Below are positions 53,323 through 61,182 of a DNA stretch of 64,000 nucleotides, piece by piece. Under the pieces are notes generated by a model that searched no databases, was not told where the DNA came from, and saw nothing but the letters and a program-made list of their open reading frames with translations. Position 1 is the first letter of the stretch; every line of letters starts with the position of its first letter. The position numbers and the translations under genes are program-made. The stretch is from Armatimonadota bacterium. Lineage in GTDB: Bacteria; Armatimonadota; Fimbriimonadia; Fimbriimonadales; Fimbriimonadaceae. Location of the stretch: NCBI GenBank assembly GCA_016125185.1, contig WGMG01000001.1:496001-560000 (forward strand). Direction: 5' to 3'.

Positions 53323-54902
53323 TTCAGCGTGACTTTATTGTGAGGCAAAGAGCCGATCAAACTATAGCGCAACCCGTGTACTCTCGGCGAAACTAGCACT
53401 CCGTCGACCCCAAAATACAGCGGTACTCGCGGCACTTCCTGCAACATCAGGCTCTCCGCCTGCAGATAAAGCGACTCTCGTTTGGCCGGGTCGCGCTCCA
53501 CGTCCGCCGCCGCACACAGCTTGTCGAACTGGGGATTGCTCCAAAAGTCATAGTTCGCCGGCGCACCCGTCGTCAGCAACATGCTCAAAAAGTTCTGCGG
53601 GTCGAGGTAGTCGCCGTACCACGAAAGGAACACGCACCCAAGTTCGCCGCGGTTCCGCGCCTTCAAGAGTGCGCCCCACTCCAGCGCCCGAGGCTTCGCT
53701 GTTAAGCCGAGGTTCTGCTTCAAGTCGTTAGCGACCTGCTCGGCAATGAACTTGGCATCCGTGTTGTCCGCCCGAATCGTGAGTTCAAAAGGTGGAATCG
53801 CCGATCCCGTCTTATACGGGGACATCGCCAATTCCTTCTTTGCCGCGTCCACATCAAACGGCAATGGACCCTCGCTCGGCTTGCCATCCAAAATCCCTTC
53901 GGGTAACCATCGCGTCGCCAGCGGCACGCCCTTCAAAATCTCGTCCGCGATCCGCTTTCGGTCGATCGCCATCATGATCGCTCGGCGCACATGCCGATCT
54001 CGAAACGGCGCAAACGCCTTCTCGCCTAACAGCAGGTAGAACACGGCTGGCCGCTTGATCATCTGGAACTGGTCCTTAAACTTCGGGTCGTCTTGAACCT
54101 TCTTCCAGTCCTGCTTCTCCAGCGTCACCATGTCGCTCTGGTGGTCTTCGTACATGATTAGCCGCGTCGATGGGTCCTTTACGATGTTCCGGTCGATCCC
54201 GTCGATCTGCGCCTTGTCGCCGTAATAGTCGTCGAACCGCTTCATCTGCAGACGCTGGTCCGGCTGGTAGCTGGAAATCAGGAACGGTCCGGTCCCGATC
54301 GCTTGCTTCACGTCCGCCACTTCTTTTCGCCCTAACGACGAGGGGAGAATGTCGCAACACGGGTAAGTCAGCTTGCCCAAAAAGTACGGTCGCGGTTTGT
54401 CAATCCGAACCTCGACCGTATGTTCGTCGAGGACTTTCACGCCCGTTAAGTCGTCCGTTTTGCCCGCCGCAAAATCCTTGGCTCCAACGATGTCCCCGAG
54501 GTACGTATCCGCGATCGGAGAGTTCACGTCGCGGCACAGCGACCGCTCCCAAGAAGCTTTGACGTCCTTGGCCGTCACCGGCGAACCGTCGTGAAACTTC
54601 GCCTGTCGAACCGTGAACGTGTACGTCGTCCCATCTTCCGAAACCTTCCAGTCCGAAGCCAAAACCCCGACGATCTTGTTATTTTCGTCGTAGTTCACCA
54701 GCGGCTCGTACACGTTGTTCAGCACGTCCATCGTGTCGATGTCCTGAACCTTGGCTGGGTCGAGCGTCGTCGGGTTATTGCTCAGGCAGTAGCGGAGGAT
54801 GTTCTCCGATCCGGCGGTCTTCCGTTCCGAGAACCCGGGGCCGGACCCGCACCCCCAAAGACTCAATACGAGGCCCAAGCCAATTAGCCACCGGGATTTC
54901 AT
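53319..54902 (-). CDS. Oligopeptide-type ABC transporter solute-binding lipoprotein (SBP_bac_5)
   Basis: 527 aa from the ATG at 54902, which gives a lipoprotein signal with lipidated Cys18 (LSLWGC); ATGs at 54911 and 54929 are in frame. Family 5 features: LRYCLSNNPTTLDPAKVQDIDTM, VYEPLVNYD, YTFTVRQAKFHDGSPVTAKDVKASWER, VRRAIMMAIDRKRIADEIL and WLPEGI. It would bind peptides or similar solutes outside the inner membrane. No permease or ATPase genes are adjacent; it instead heads an operon with coaD, purC and waaA, so its partners lie elsewhere. Confidence 0.9.
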   Translation of the reverse strand: MKSRWLIGLGLVLSLWGCGSGPGFSERKTAGSENILRYCLSNNPTTLDPAKVQDIDTMDVLNNVYEPLVNYDENNKIVGVLASDWKVSEDGTTYTFTVRQAKFHDGSPVTAKDVKASWERSLCRDVNSPIADTYLGDIVGAKDFAAGKTDDLTGVKVLDEHTVEVRIDKPRPYFLGKLTYPCCDILPSSLGRKEVADVKQAIGTGPFLISSYQPDQRLQMKRFDDYYGDKAQIDGIDRNIVKDPSTRLIMYEDHQSDMVTLEKQDWKKVQDDPKFKDQFQMIKRPAVFYLLLGEKAFAPFRDRHVRRAIMMAIDRKRIADEILKGVPLATRWLPEGILDGKPSEGPLPFDVDAAKKELAMSPYKTGSAIPPFELTIRADNTDAKFIAEQVANDLKQNLGLTAKPRALEWGALLKARNRGELGCVFLSWYGDYLDPQNFLSMLLTTGAPANYDFWSNPQFDKLCAAADVERDPAKRESLYLQAESLMLQEVPRVPLYFGVDGVLVSPRVHGLRYSLIGSLPHNKVTLK

Positions 54903-54941
54903 GCTTAACATTTTGACGAATCTCGCCATAATGAAACTTAC

Positions 54942-55400
54942 ATGGTCCGCTCGCTTGCACTCTTGATCGGCCTATCTGTGGCCGGATTTGCCTCCGCCGA
55001 CATCGTCGGTCCATGGCAGGGCATCGCCGTCCTCGGCCCCAGCAACGTCGCCCAATCTCTGGATAGCGAAGGCCAGGTCAAACTGCAGATCAGCAAGGCG
55101 TTCCTCAAGTCTCTCAGCTATCAGTTCGTGTTCAAAAACGACAAATCGTTTGCGAGCACGACGAAGGGTGAAGACATCGCTCCCCGAGCCGGAAAAGGCA
55201 AGTGGCAGATGGTCGGCAACGCGGTCACCGTCACGTTCACCGAGGAAAACGGCACCAAACAGGATCGAACCCTCAAAGGGACCGTCACTCCCGATGGCAA
55301 GAAGATCGTCTTCGTGGTCGATGGCAAAGCCGGAATGCCCGCCACCAAACTGATCTTTAAGAAGATCGAACCCGTTGCGGCGCAAAGCACTGGACGTTAA
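54942..55400 (+). CDS. Small secreted beta-rich protein, related to the one at 56.2 kb
   Basis: 152 aa. Signal peptide about 1-19 (LIGLSVAGFASA). The mature part is predicted strands: VGPWQGIAVL, KGKWQMVGNAVTVTFTEENG, LKGTVTPDGKKIVFVV and TKLIFKKIEP. The last blocks match the protein at 56180 (KWTLKGDTITLSNL, ITGKVSKDGKTLSFSL, SLTFKKA), so the two are paralogues of a lipocalin-like type. No named family. CATAAT lies 9 nt before the ATG. Its 3' end overlaps the convergent DUF2071 gene by 44 bp. Confidence 0.75.
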   Translation: MVRSLALLIGLSVAGFASADIVGPWQGIAVLGPSNVAQSLDSEGQVKLQISKAFLKSLSYQFVFKNDKSFASTTKGEDIAPRAGKGKWQMVGNAVTVTFTEENGTKQDRTLKGTVTPDGKKIVFVVDGKAGMPATKLIFKKIEPVAAQSTGR

Positions 55401-56136
55401 GCGTCTTCGCCACCAAAACGCTCGAAAAATCCAGCGTCCCAAACTGCGGCTCCAGTCCCGCAATCTCAAGGTTATCGACCGCGCCATCGGCAACCATGTA
55501 AGGCTCGTGGTGAACCTGCGCCGTGGTCAAAGCCTCCCCGCCCGAATACAGCCGGTATCGCTCCACTAGCCAAAACTCAAACGTCTCCGGCGTCGCCTCG
55601 CGCCACTCGCCCGTCCGCCTCGCCTCCACGGCATAGCTTTGTAGCTCCGACATCGAAAAAGGTAGGTTTGGCAAAAGCTGAAACCCCCTCCGACGCCCTT
55701 CATACCGGTACGCATCTCCTGACATCGAGGCGTGAAAATACGGCAATCGGAACGCCAATCGCGCAAACAAGCACGCCAAATACCGCGCCGCCTCCAGCGA
55801 AAAGAACCACACGCCCGGTCCGTGCTCAGGGTGTGTCACATACGTTCGCAAGTTCGTCTCGTGAAAGGCGCTCAGCCAGGGTATGGCTGGAAACCACGGC
55901 GGCCGGATGCTCGACATCGAAAACGGCACGAAACCCAGCCATGCCGACCCATCGAATTCCTCCACCGTCAACGACGACGGCACCAAAGCCTGGAGCCGCT
56001 CCACCGGCACCCGCGCGTGCAGAAACACCAGGTCGTGCCAGGTCTGAAGCATCGCTGGACGTTCGTTCGGATGCTCCCGATTAAGAAGCAAACCGGCCCA
56101 ATCCGCCGAACCTCCTAGCCGCGACTTTTCCTGCAT
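55357..56136 (-). CDS. DUF2071 (YqjF-like) protein
   Basis: 259 aa. Family features: QTWHDLVFLHARVPVERLQALVPSSLTVEEFDGSAWLGFVPFSM, LRTYVTHPEHGPGVWFFSLEA, YRYEGRRRGF-type strand, WLVERYRLYSG and VHHEPY. The start is inferred as the first ATG at 56136; an internal ATG before LQTWHDLVF is plausible because family members usually begin there. No biochemical role is known to me. It lies between the two related secreted proteins, on the other strand. Confidence 0.87.
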   Translation of the reverse strand: MQEKSRLGGSADWAGLLLNREHPNERPAMLQTWHDLVFLHARVPVERLQALVPSSLTVEEFDGSAWLGFVPFSMSSIRPPWFPAIPWLSAFHETNLRTYVTHPEHGPGVWFFSLEAARYLACLFARLAFRLPYFHASMSGDAYRYEGRRRGFQLLPNLPFSMSELQSYAVEARRTGEWREATPETFEFWLVERYRLYSGGEALTTAQVHHEPYMVADGAVDNLEIAGLEPQFGTLDFSSVLVAKTLNVQCFAPQRVRSS

Positions 56137-56179
56137 CCTTATGTCATCCTCAGTCGTACCCGAAGGTATCTACGTTCCT

Positions 56180-56674
56180 ATGAAAAGAATTCTCATCAGT
56201 CTGCCGATCCTTGCCCTGTCGATGGCCGCACTTGCCGTCGACGTCACCGGCAAATACAATGGCAAGCTCAGCATCGACGCCACTGCTATGAAGAAGGGCA
56301 TGGTCTCGAAGGCCGCTAAAGGCACCGATGCCGAGAAGAAGCAGGCTCAGCAAATCGTAACCGCCATCGATCAGCAGGTCAAGGCCGCCAACGCCTCTGT
56401 CCTCAAGCTCGAACTCAAAAAAGGCGGCACCCTCACCTTGGTCCAAACCATTGCCGGCAAAACCGAGACCGACAGCGGAAAGTGGACCCTCAAAGGCGAT
56501 ACGATCACCCTCAGTAACCTGACGTCCAAAGGCGGCGGCCCCAAGACCATCACGGGCAAGGTTTCCAAAGACGGCAAAACCCTCTCCTTCAGCCTCGATG
56601 AGGAAATGAAGAAGCAAGGTGCCGCGATGGGCGCACCAGCCCCAACCGGCTCCCTCACCTTCAAGAAAGCCTAG
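56180..56674 (+). CDS. Small secreted beta-rich protein, related to the one at 54.9 kb
   Basis: 164 aa from the ATG at 56180, with Shine-Dalgarno GAAGG and a good signal peptide (RILISLPILALSMAALA). The mature part starts VDVTGKYNGKLSID, has a Lys/Ala/Gln-rich helix (about 45-80), then strands GGTLTLVQTIAGKTETDSGKW shortened here as LTLVQTIAGKTETDSGKW, TITLSNLTSKGG and ITGKVSKDGKTLSFSL. It is paralogous to the product at 54942 in its C-terminal half. Function unknown. Confidence 0.78.
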   Translation: MKRILISLPILALSMAALAVDVTGKYNGKLSIDATAMKKGMVSKAAKGTDAEKKQAQQIVTAIDQQVKAANASVLKLELKKGGTLTLVQTIAGKTETDSGKWTLKGDTITLSNLTSKGGGPKTITGKVSKDGKTLSFSLDEEMKKQGAAMGAPAPTGSLTFKKA

Positions 56675-57256
56675 GCGTACGCTCAAGGAAATTCAGCCCA
56701 TTGGGGGCACAGGCGTCTCGCCTGTGTAAGTGCTTTCTTCTCCTAATTTGAGGCACCACAAAGGATCCTCAAATCGTGGATGGGGTGAGGTCCAAGACAA
56801 AAGTAGGACCCAGAACCTGCACTACGACCTGCCTTCGCATGAACCGCAAATGAGGTTCGGAATCGGGGCGAAGCCACTGGGAGGGTGGGCATCCTGCCCA
56901 CCAAGAAAGATCAAGAGAGTTCATCTCTATTGGGGCATAGGCGTCACTTGTGGAAGGGTGTCTCCAGACGAGTGTCAGGGGACGGGTGAGGGCCAAGGCA
57001 AAGTTCGGACCCAGAACTTGCACTTCGACCTACTGTTGCAGGAACCGAGCTCCTAAAGCAGGCAAACGCCTTCATTTTCCGACTGACATAGGACTGTAAG
57101 CCCGTTCTAACTTAGCCAAGTCCTGCGAGCCGAGAATCGGCTCGCAGGACTGGGTTAGAACCCGTAACCGCAAAAGTCCTAGGAGTCCCGACAATCGGGA
57201 CGACTCGGGCGAAGCCCTTCCACAGGCTCGCCCGAATGAGGACCATTTTCGCCACT
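56675..57256. repeat. Intergenic DNA of 582 bp, rich in hairpins
   Basis: No gene. CACAGGCG-TCT-CGCCTGTG at 56708-56726; GGTGGGC/GCCCACC at 56884-56902; a direct repeat of GTCCAAGACAAAAGTAGGAC-like text (about 56790 and 56992, AAGTTCGGACCCAGAACTTGCACT versus AAGTAGGACCCAGAACCTGCACT in shorter pieces); the large inverted repeat at 57104-57161; and GTCCCGA/TCGGGAC at 57185-57201. All are typical of dispersed intergenic repeats. Confidence 0.6.
57104..57161. repeat. Long two-part inverted repeat
   Basis: A perfect 15-bp inner stem (57119-57133 with 57137-57151, 3-nt loop) is flanked by an outer 8-bp pair GTTCTAAC (57104-57111) / GTTAGAAC (57154-57161). Just upstream, CTGTAAGCCCGT (57094-57105) is shared with 14578-14589 in another intergenic stretch. 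There is no U-run on the strand ending the GH109-like gene, so simple termination is doubtful. Confidence 0.7.
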
Positions 57257-58633
57257 CTACGCGTTCGACATATTGTCGAGCGGAGCGCGAGTCTTCCACT
57301 CTCCTCTCGTAAAGTCCGGGAAGTCCATCGACCGACCCCGGTTCGCCACCGATGCTTCGCTCAGCGGACCAACCACCGACCACGCGCAACCGTCATAAAC
57401 GTCCTGATCCAGCGGCAGCCCGTTGCGGTAGCAATAAATGATCCGCCACAGCATCAAGAAGTCCATGCCGCCGTGTCCGCCATTCTTCTTGGCCTCCTGA
57501 CCCATGCGCACAAAAAGCGGATGCTCGTGCTGTTCGTACCACGGCTGAAGGTCGCCGCCTTCCTTCCACTCCTCCACGCCGTCGCCGACGTGCGCCTCAA
57601 AGCCCGTCCGGTCGGGGTACCCACCCCACGCGCCCTTCGTGCCCTGCAAAAAGTTCAATCGCGAATACGGCCGTGGCAACTGCTCGTCCCACTGAACCAT
57701 GATCGTTCGCCCCTTCTTGGTCTTGATCACGCTCGTGTTCATGTCGCCGCACTTGAACTTCAGCGACCTCCGCTCGTGTCCCTCGGGGAACTTCGCCTGT
57801 GCATAAATCTCTCGGCTAAGCGGCATCGACCCGATCGACACCATATAGTCGAACGCATCGCCCCGATTGATGTCCATGTACTGCGCGATCGGCCCCAGTC
57901 CGTGCGTCGGATACAAATTCCCGTTCCGCTTAACGTAATGGTACGTTCGCCACGACCCCGTCCCGTGCTCGATCTCAAACATCTGGCTCCGAAGATCGTG
58001 AATGTATGCCCCCTCTCCATGGATCAAGTCGCCAAACACGCCCTTTCGCACCATGTTCAGCACCAACAGCTCCTCGCGGCCGTAGCACACGTTCTCCATC
58101 ATCATGCAGTTCCGCTGAGTCCGTTCTGCCGTGTCCACCAGCTTCCAGCAGTCCTCCAGCGTGTACGCAATGGGAACTTCGCAACAAACGTGCTTGCCCG
58201 AGTTCATCGTATCGACCGCCATCCGAACGTGCTCTTCCCACGGCGTCGCAATGAACACCACGTCGATGTCCTTGCGCTCCAGCATCCTCTTGTAGTCGTC
58301 TTTATCCTTGCCAAAAGCCAGCGGCGTCGGACGGCCATGCTTCACCACGTTGTCCACGCTTCGCTGAAGCGTCGGCAAATGGTCGTCGCAGATCGCGATG
58401 ATGTCGACCCCGTCGATGTTGCACAGTTGGCTGACGTGGCCCGAACCCCGAGCCCCCACGCCAATGAACGCCACGCGAACTCGCTCCATTGGCGGAACAA
58501 CCAGTCCCGCCACCGACTTGGAGCCCTTCGGTCGTGCCCGTTGGCTCGTCATCGAACCCATTCCCAAAACGTTGGTGGCCGCCAAACTTGCACCCGTTGC
58601 ACCGGCGGCGAGCAGAAAATCGCGTCGCTTCAC
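57257..58633 (-). CDS. Gfo/Idh/MocA-fold protein, GH109-like, with Tat signal
   Basis: 458 aa starting with GTG at 58633, next to GAGGGG. Twin-arginine signal (RR at 3-4, FLLAAGATGASLAA). NAD-binding Rossmann domain with FIGVGARGSGHVSQL, ICDDHLPTL, FIATPWEEHVRMA and GKHVCCEVP. The C-terminal sheet has NGNLYPTHGLGPIAQYMDIN, GHERRSLKFKCGD and NGGHGGMDFLMLWR. These match GH109, whose characterised members are NAD-dependent alpha-N-acetylgalactosaminidases; many homologues act on other glycans. Divergent from the rhamnose-type transport operon with 96 bp between them. Confidence 0.87.
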   Translation of the reverse strand: MKRRDFLLAAGATGASLAATNVLGMGSMTSQRARPKGSKSVAGLVVPPMERVRVAFIGVGARGSGHVSQLCNIDGVDIIAICDDHLPTLQRSVDNVVKHGRPTPLAFGKDKDDYKRMLERKDIDVVFIATPWEEHVRMAVDTMNSGKHVCCEVPIAYTLEDCWKLVDTAERTQRNCMMMENVCYGREELLVLNMVRKGVFGDLIHGEGAYIHDLRSQMFEIEHGTGSWRTYHYVKRNGNLYPTHGLGPIAQYMDINRGDAFDYMVSIGSMPLSREIYAQAKFPEGHERRSLKFKCGDMNTSVIKTKKGRTIMVQWDEQLPRPYSRLNFLQGTKGAWGGYPDRTGFEAHVGDGVEEWKEGGDLQPWYEQHEHPLFVRMGQEAKKNGGHGGMDFLMLWRIIYCYRNGLPLDQDVYDGCAWSVVGPLSEASVANRGRSMDFPDFTRGEWKTRAPLDNMSNA

Positions 58634-58687
58634 CCCCTCATTTTGACCACATTCAGTCCTTTAGGTTCAACTGACACGCGAAACGAT

Positions 58688-58727
58688 TTTCCAATCCGGG
58701 CTGCACTGGTAAGATGTCAAACGTTTG
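58688..58727 (+). promoter_or_regulatory. Promoter and LacI-type operator of the rha operon
   Basis: Sigma-70-like TTTCCA (58688-58693), 16-bp spacer, TAAGAT (58710-58715). A perfect palindrome CAAACGTTTG (58718-58727) lies at the expected transcription start, 3 nt before the GTG codon at 58730. Its AAACGTTT core with central CG is the pattern bound by LacI/PurR-family repressors. Regulator gene not in the window. Confidence 0.5.
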
Positions 58728-58729
58728 CC

Positions 58730-60232
58730 GTGACGGACTCGCCGCTGACTCCCCTCATCAGAACCGAAAAGCTCGACGTCGTCTTGGGCGGTGTCCCTAT
58801 CTTGACCGGCATCGATTTCGACATCCTTCCCGGTGAAGTCCACGCTATCACGGGCGAAAATGGCGCGGGTAAATCCACCCTTGCGAAAGTCATCGCCGGC
58901 ATCTATCAGCCAGCGGGAGGAAGCCTCTTCCTCGACGGCCAAATGATCTCCATCAAGTCCCCTGGCGACGCCATCCACCGCGGCATCGCTCTCATCCACC
59001 AAGAACCGCTGATCTTCCCCGACCTCGACGTCGCCTCCAACATCTTCGTCGGACGCCTCCCCAAGAAAGGTCCCATCGCCGACCACGCCGAGGCCGCCCG
59101 TCGCACCAACGAAATCTTGACCGAACTCGGCGCGAACTTCGACGCCAAAGCCGAAGTCGGTCGCCTCTCCATCGCCCAACAGCAGATGGTCGAGCTCGCC
59201 ACCGCCATGTCCGAAGACGCCCGCGTCTGGATTTTCGACGAAACCACCGCCTCTCTCACGCCCAAGGAGGTCGCCGAACTCTTCAAAATCATCCGCAGGT
59301 TGAAGGAAAAAGGCTGTGCCATCGCCATCGTCACCCACCACCTCAACCAGGTCTTCGAAATCGCCGACCGCATCACCGTGCTCCGCGATGGCCGCAAGGT
59401 TGCCGAGAAGCAAACCGCCGAAGTTGACCACCGCCAACTCGTCAACCTCATGGTCGGTCGCGACATCTCCCACGAGCGCATGCCGCGCTCGAACCAGCCG
59501 CTTCCCGACCCCTACCTTGTCCTCCAAGACCTCACCGGCCCCGGCTACCACAACGTCTCGCTGAACGTTCGCCGAACCGAAATCGTCGGTATCGCCGGCC
59601 TCGTCGGCGCGGGACGAACCGAGGTCGCCCGCTCGCTCTTCGGCATCACCCACGCCACCGATGGGGCAATTCTCGTCGATGGCCAAACTGTCCGCGTCGC
59701 CAACCCCTGCCACGCCCAAAGCATCGGTTTCGCGCTCGTCCCCGAAGACCGCCAAAAGCACGCCCTCTTCCCCGACCTCAGCATCCAATTCAATACCTCG
59801 GCCAACATCTTGCGCCAATCCTCCAAAGCCGGTTGGATCAATTCCAAAGCCACCAAAACCAAGTCGCTGGCCATCCTCGAATCCTTCCGCACCGTCTTCA
59901 AACACCTCGAACAGCCCATCCGCCAACTCTCCGGCGGCAACCAGCAAAAGACCATCATCGGCCGTTGGCTCCTCGCTGAACCCGACTTTCTCATCCTCGA
60001 TGAGCCCACCCGCGGCGTCGATGTCGGCGCTCGCCGAGAAGTCCACCAGTTCCTGCGCGACCAAGCCGAATCCGGCAAGGCCGTTCTCGTCATCTCCAGC
60101 GATCTCCCCGAGCTTCTCACCCTCACCGACCGCATCTACGTGATGCGCCAGGGCACCATCGTCGGCGAGGTCCAAACCGAAAGCGCCACCGAGGAATCGC
60201 TGATGGCCCTCGCCTTCGGAGGGGCCGCATGA
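58730..60232 (+). CDS. rhaT: Sugar ABC transporter ATPase, rhamnose type (RhaT)
   Basis: 500 aa from GTG 58730; the long open frame upstream is antisense to the GH109-like gene. Two fused ABC domains, as in RbsA/MglA-type importers. First: Walker A GENGAGKST (42-50), signature region LSIAQQQMVELA, Walker B VWIFDETTASL. Second: degenerate Walker A GLVGAGRTE near 288, LSGGNQQKTIIGRWL, LILDEPTRGVDVG. It powers monosaccharide uptake. Sequence style and the rhamnulose aldolase at the operon's end support L-rhamnose as substrate. Confidence 0.9.
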   Translation: MTDSPLTPLIRTEKLDVVLGGVPILTGIDFDILPGEVHAITGENGAGKSTLAKVIAGIYQPAGGSLFLDGQMISIKSPGDAIHRGIALIHQEPLIFPDLDVASNIFVGRLPKKGPIADHAEAARRTNEILTELGANFDAKAEVGRLSIAQQQMVELATAMSEDARVWIFDETTASLTPKEVAELFKIIRRLKEKGCAIAIVTHHLNQVFEIADRITVLRDGRKVAEKQTAEVDHRQLVNLMVGRDISHERMPRSNQPLPDPYLVLQDLTGPGYHNVSLNVRRTEIVGIAGLVGAGRTEVARSLFGITHATDGAILVDGQTVRVANPCHAQSIGFALVPEDRQKHALFPDLSIQFNTSANILRQSSKAGWINSKATKTKSLAILESFRTVFKHLEQPIRQLSGGNQQKTIIGRWLLAEPDFLILDEPTRGVDVGARREVHQFLRDQAESGKAVLVISSDLPELLTLTDRIYVMRQGTIVGEVQTESATEESLMALAFGGAA

Positions 60233-61182
60233 AGCGCGAATTCGGGCTCGTCATCGTCCTCATCGTCCTCTTCGGCGTCTGTCACTGGGCCCAGCCCCGC
60301 TTCACCGACCCGCGAAACCTCAACAGCATCCTCCTCTGGATGCCCCTCCTCCTTGTCGCCGCCGTCGGACAATTTCCTGTCATCGTCGCTCGCGGCATCG
60401 ACATCTCCATCGGCTCCATCCTCGGACTCTCTGCGATCTCGGTCGGCGTCCTCCTGAAGTCCAATCCCCACCTACCAGTGCCTGCGCTCTTCGTCATTGG
60501 AGCCCTGGTCGGTCTGCTTCTCGGTTGCCTCAACGGCCTCGTCATCGCCTTCGGTAAGGTGCCCGCCGTTGTCGCCACCATCGGCACCCTCACTGCCTTT
60601 CGCGGACTGACGTTTGTCCTCAGTCAAGGCGAGCAGGTCAACTCGACCGCCGTCCCCGACTCGCTTACCAAGCTCGCCAGCAAAGGCATCGACATCGGCC
60701 AGGTCACCCTCTCGTGGCTCCTCGTCATCGGCCTCCTCGTCGCCGCCATCGCCTGGTTCGCCGCCCGATACCTCCAGTTCTATCGCGACATCTTCGCCTA
60801 CGGAAGCAACCCCGATGCCGCCTACCTTCGCGGCATCTCGCCCAAGACCGTTCAAATGATCGGCTACGGCGCGTCCGGTCTCCTCTCCGGCGTCGCGGGC
60901 ACGATGTACCTTGCCCGATTTGGCACCGCCAATCCCGGCTCGGTCGGCTCCGGTTTCGAACTCATCGTCATCGCCGCCGTCGCCATCGGCGGGGTCAAAA
61001 TCACCGGTGGCTCCGGCTCCATCCCCGGCGTCATTCTCGGCTGTCTCCTCCTTGCCTCCATCAATGTCGCCCTTGTCGTCCTCGGCATCGACGCCAACTG
61101 GCAAACCCTCGTCTACGGCGCGACCATCCTCATCGCTCTCATCATCGACACCCTTTCGAACCGGAGGCGAGCCCTCGCATGA
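60229..61182 (+). CDS. rhaP: Sugar ABC transporter permease, rhamnose type (RhaP)
   Basis: 317 aa with about eight to ten helices. BPD_transp_2 features: LVAAVGQFPVIVARGIDISIGSILGLSAI, LLLGCLNGLVIAFGKVPAVVATIGTL, YGSNPDAAYLRGIS and the C-terminal GGVKITGGSGSIPGVILGCLLL. Start overlaps the ATPase stop (ATGA), and its own stop overlaps the next permease start. It forms a heterodimeric channel with the next gene. Confidence 0.9.
   Translation: MKREFGLVIVLIVLFGVCHWAQPRFTDPRNLNSILLWMPLLLVAAVGQFPVIVARGIDISIGSILGLSAISVGVLLKSNPHLPVPALFVIGALVGLLLGCLNGLVIAFGKVPAVVATIGTLTAFRGLTFVLSQGEQVNSTAVPDSLTKLASKGIDIGQVTLSWLLVIGLLVAAIAWFAARYLQFYRDIFAYGSNPDAAYLRGISPKTVQMIGYGASGLLSGVAGTMYLARFGTANPGSVGSGFELIVIAAVAIGGVKITGGSGSIPGVILGCLLLASINVALVVLGIDANWQTLVYGATILIALIIDTLSNRRRALA

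Noticed and set aside
57236-58729. N-terminal extension of the rhamnose ATPase frame by 498 codons
   Set aside because: It is antisense to the GH109-like gene, Arg/His/Pro-rich, and the ABC domain begins right after the GTG at 58730.
58667-60175. 502-residue open frame antisense to the rhamnose ATPase gene
   Set aside because: It mirrors rhaT codon for codon with a composition of Asp/Glu/Gly typical of GC-rich shadow frames and has no motif.
60714-61178. 155-codon extension of the second permease
   Set aside because: It lies in another frame inside rhaP; the ATG at 61179 overlaps the rhaP stop in the operon's usual ATGA style.
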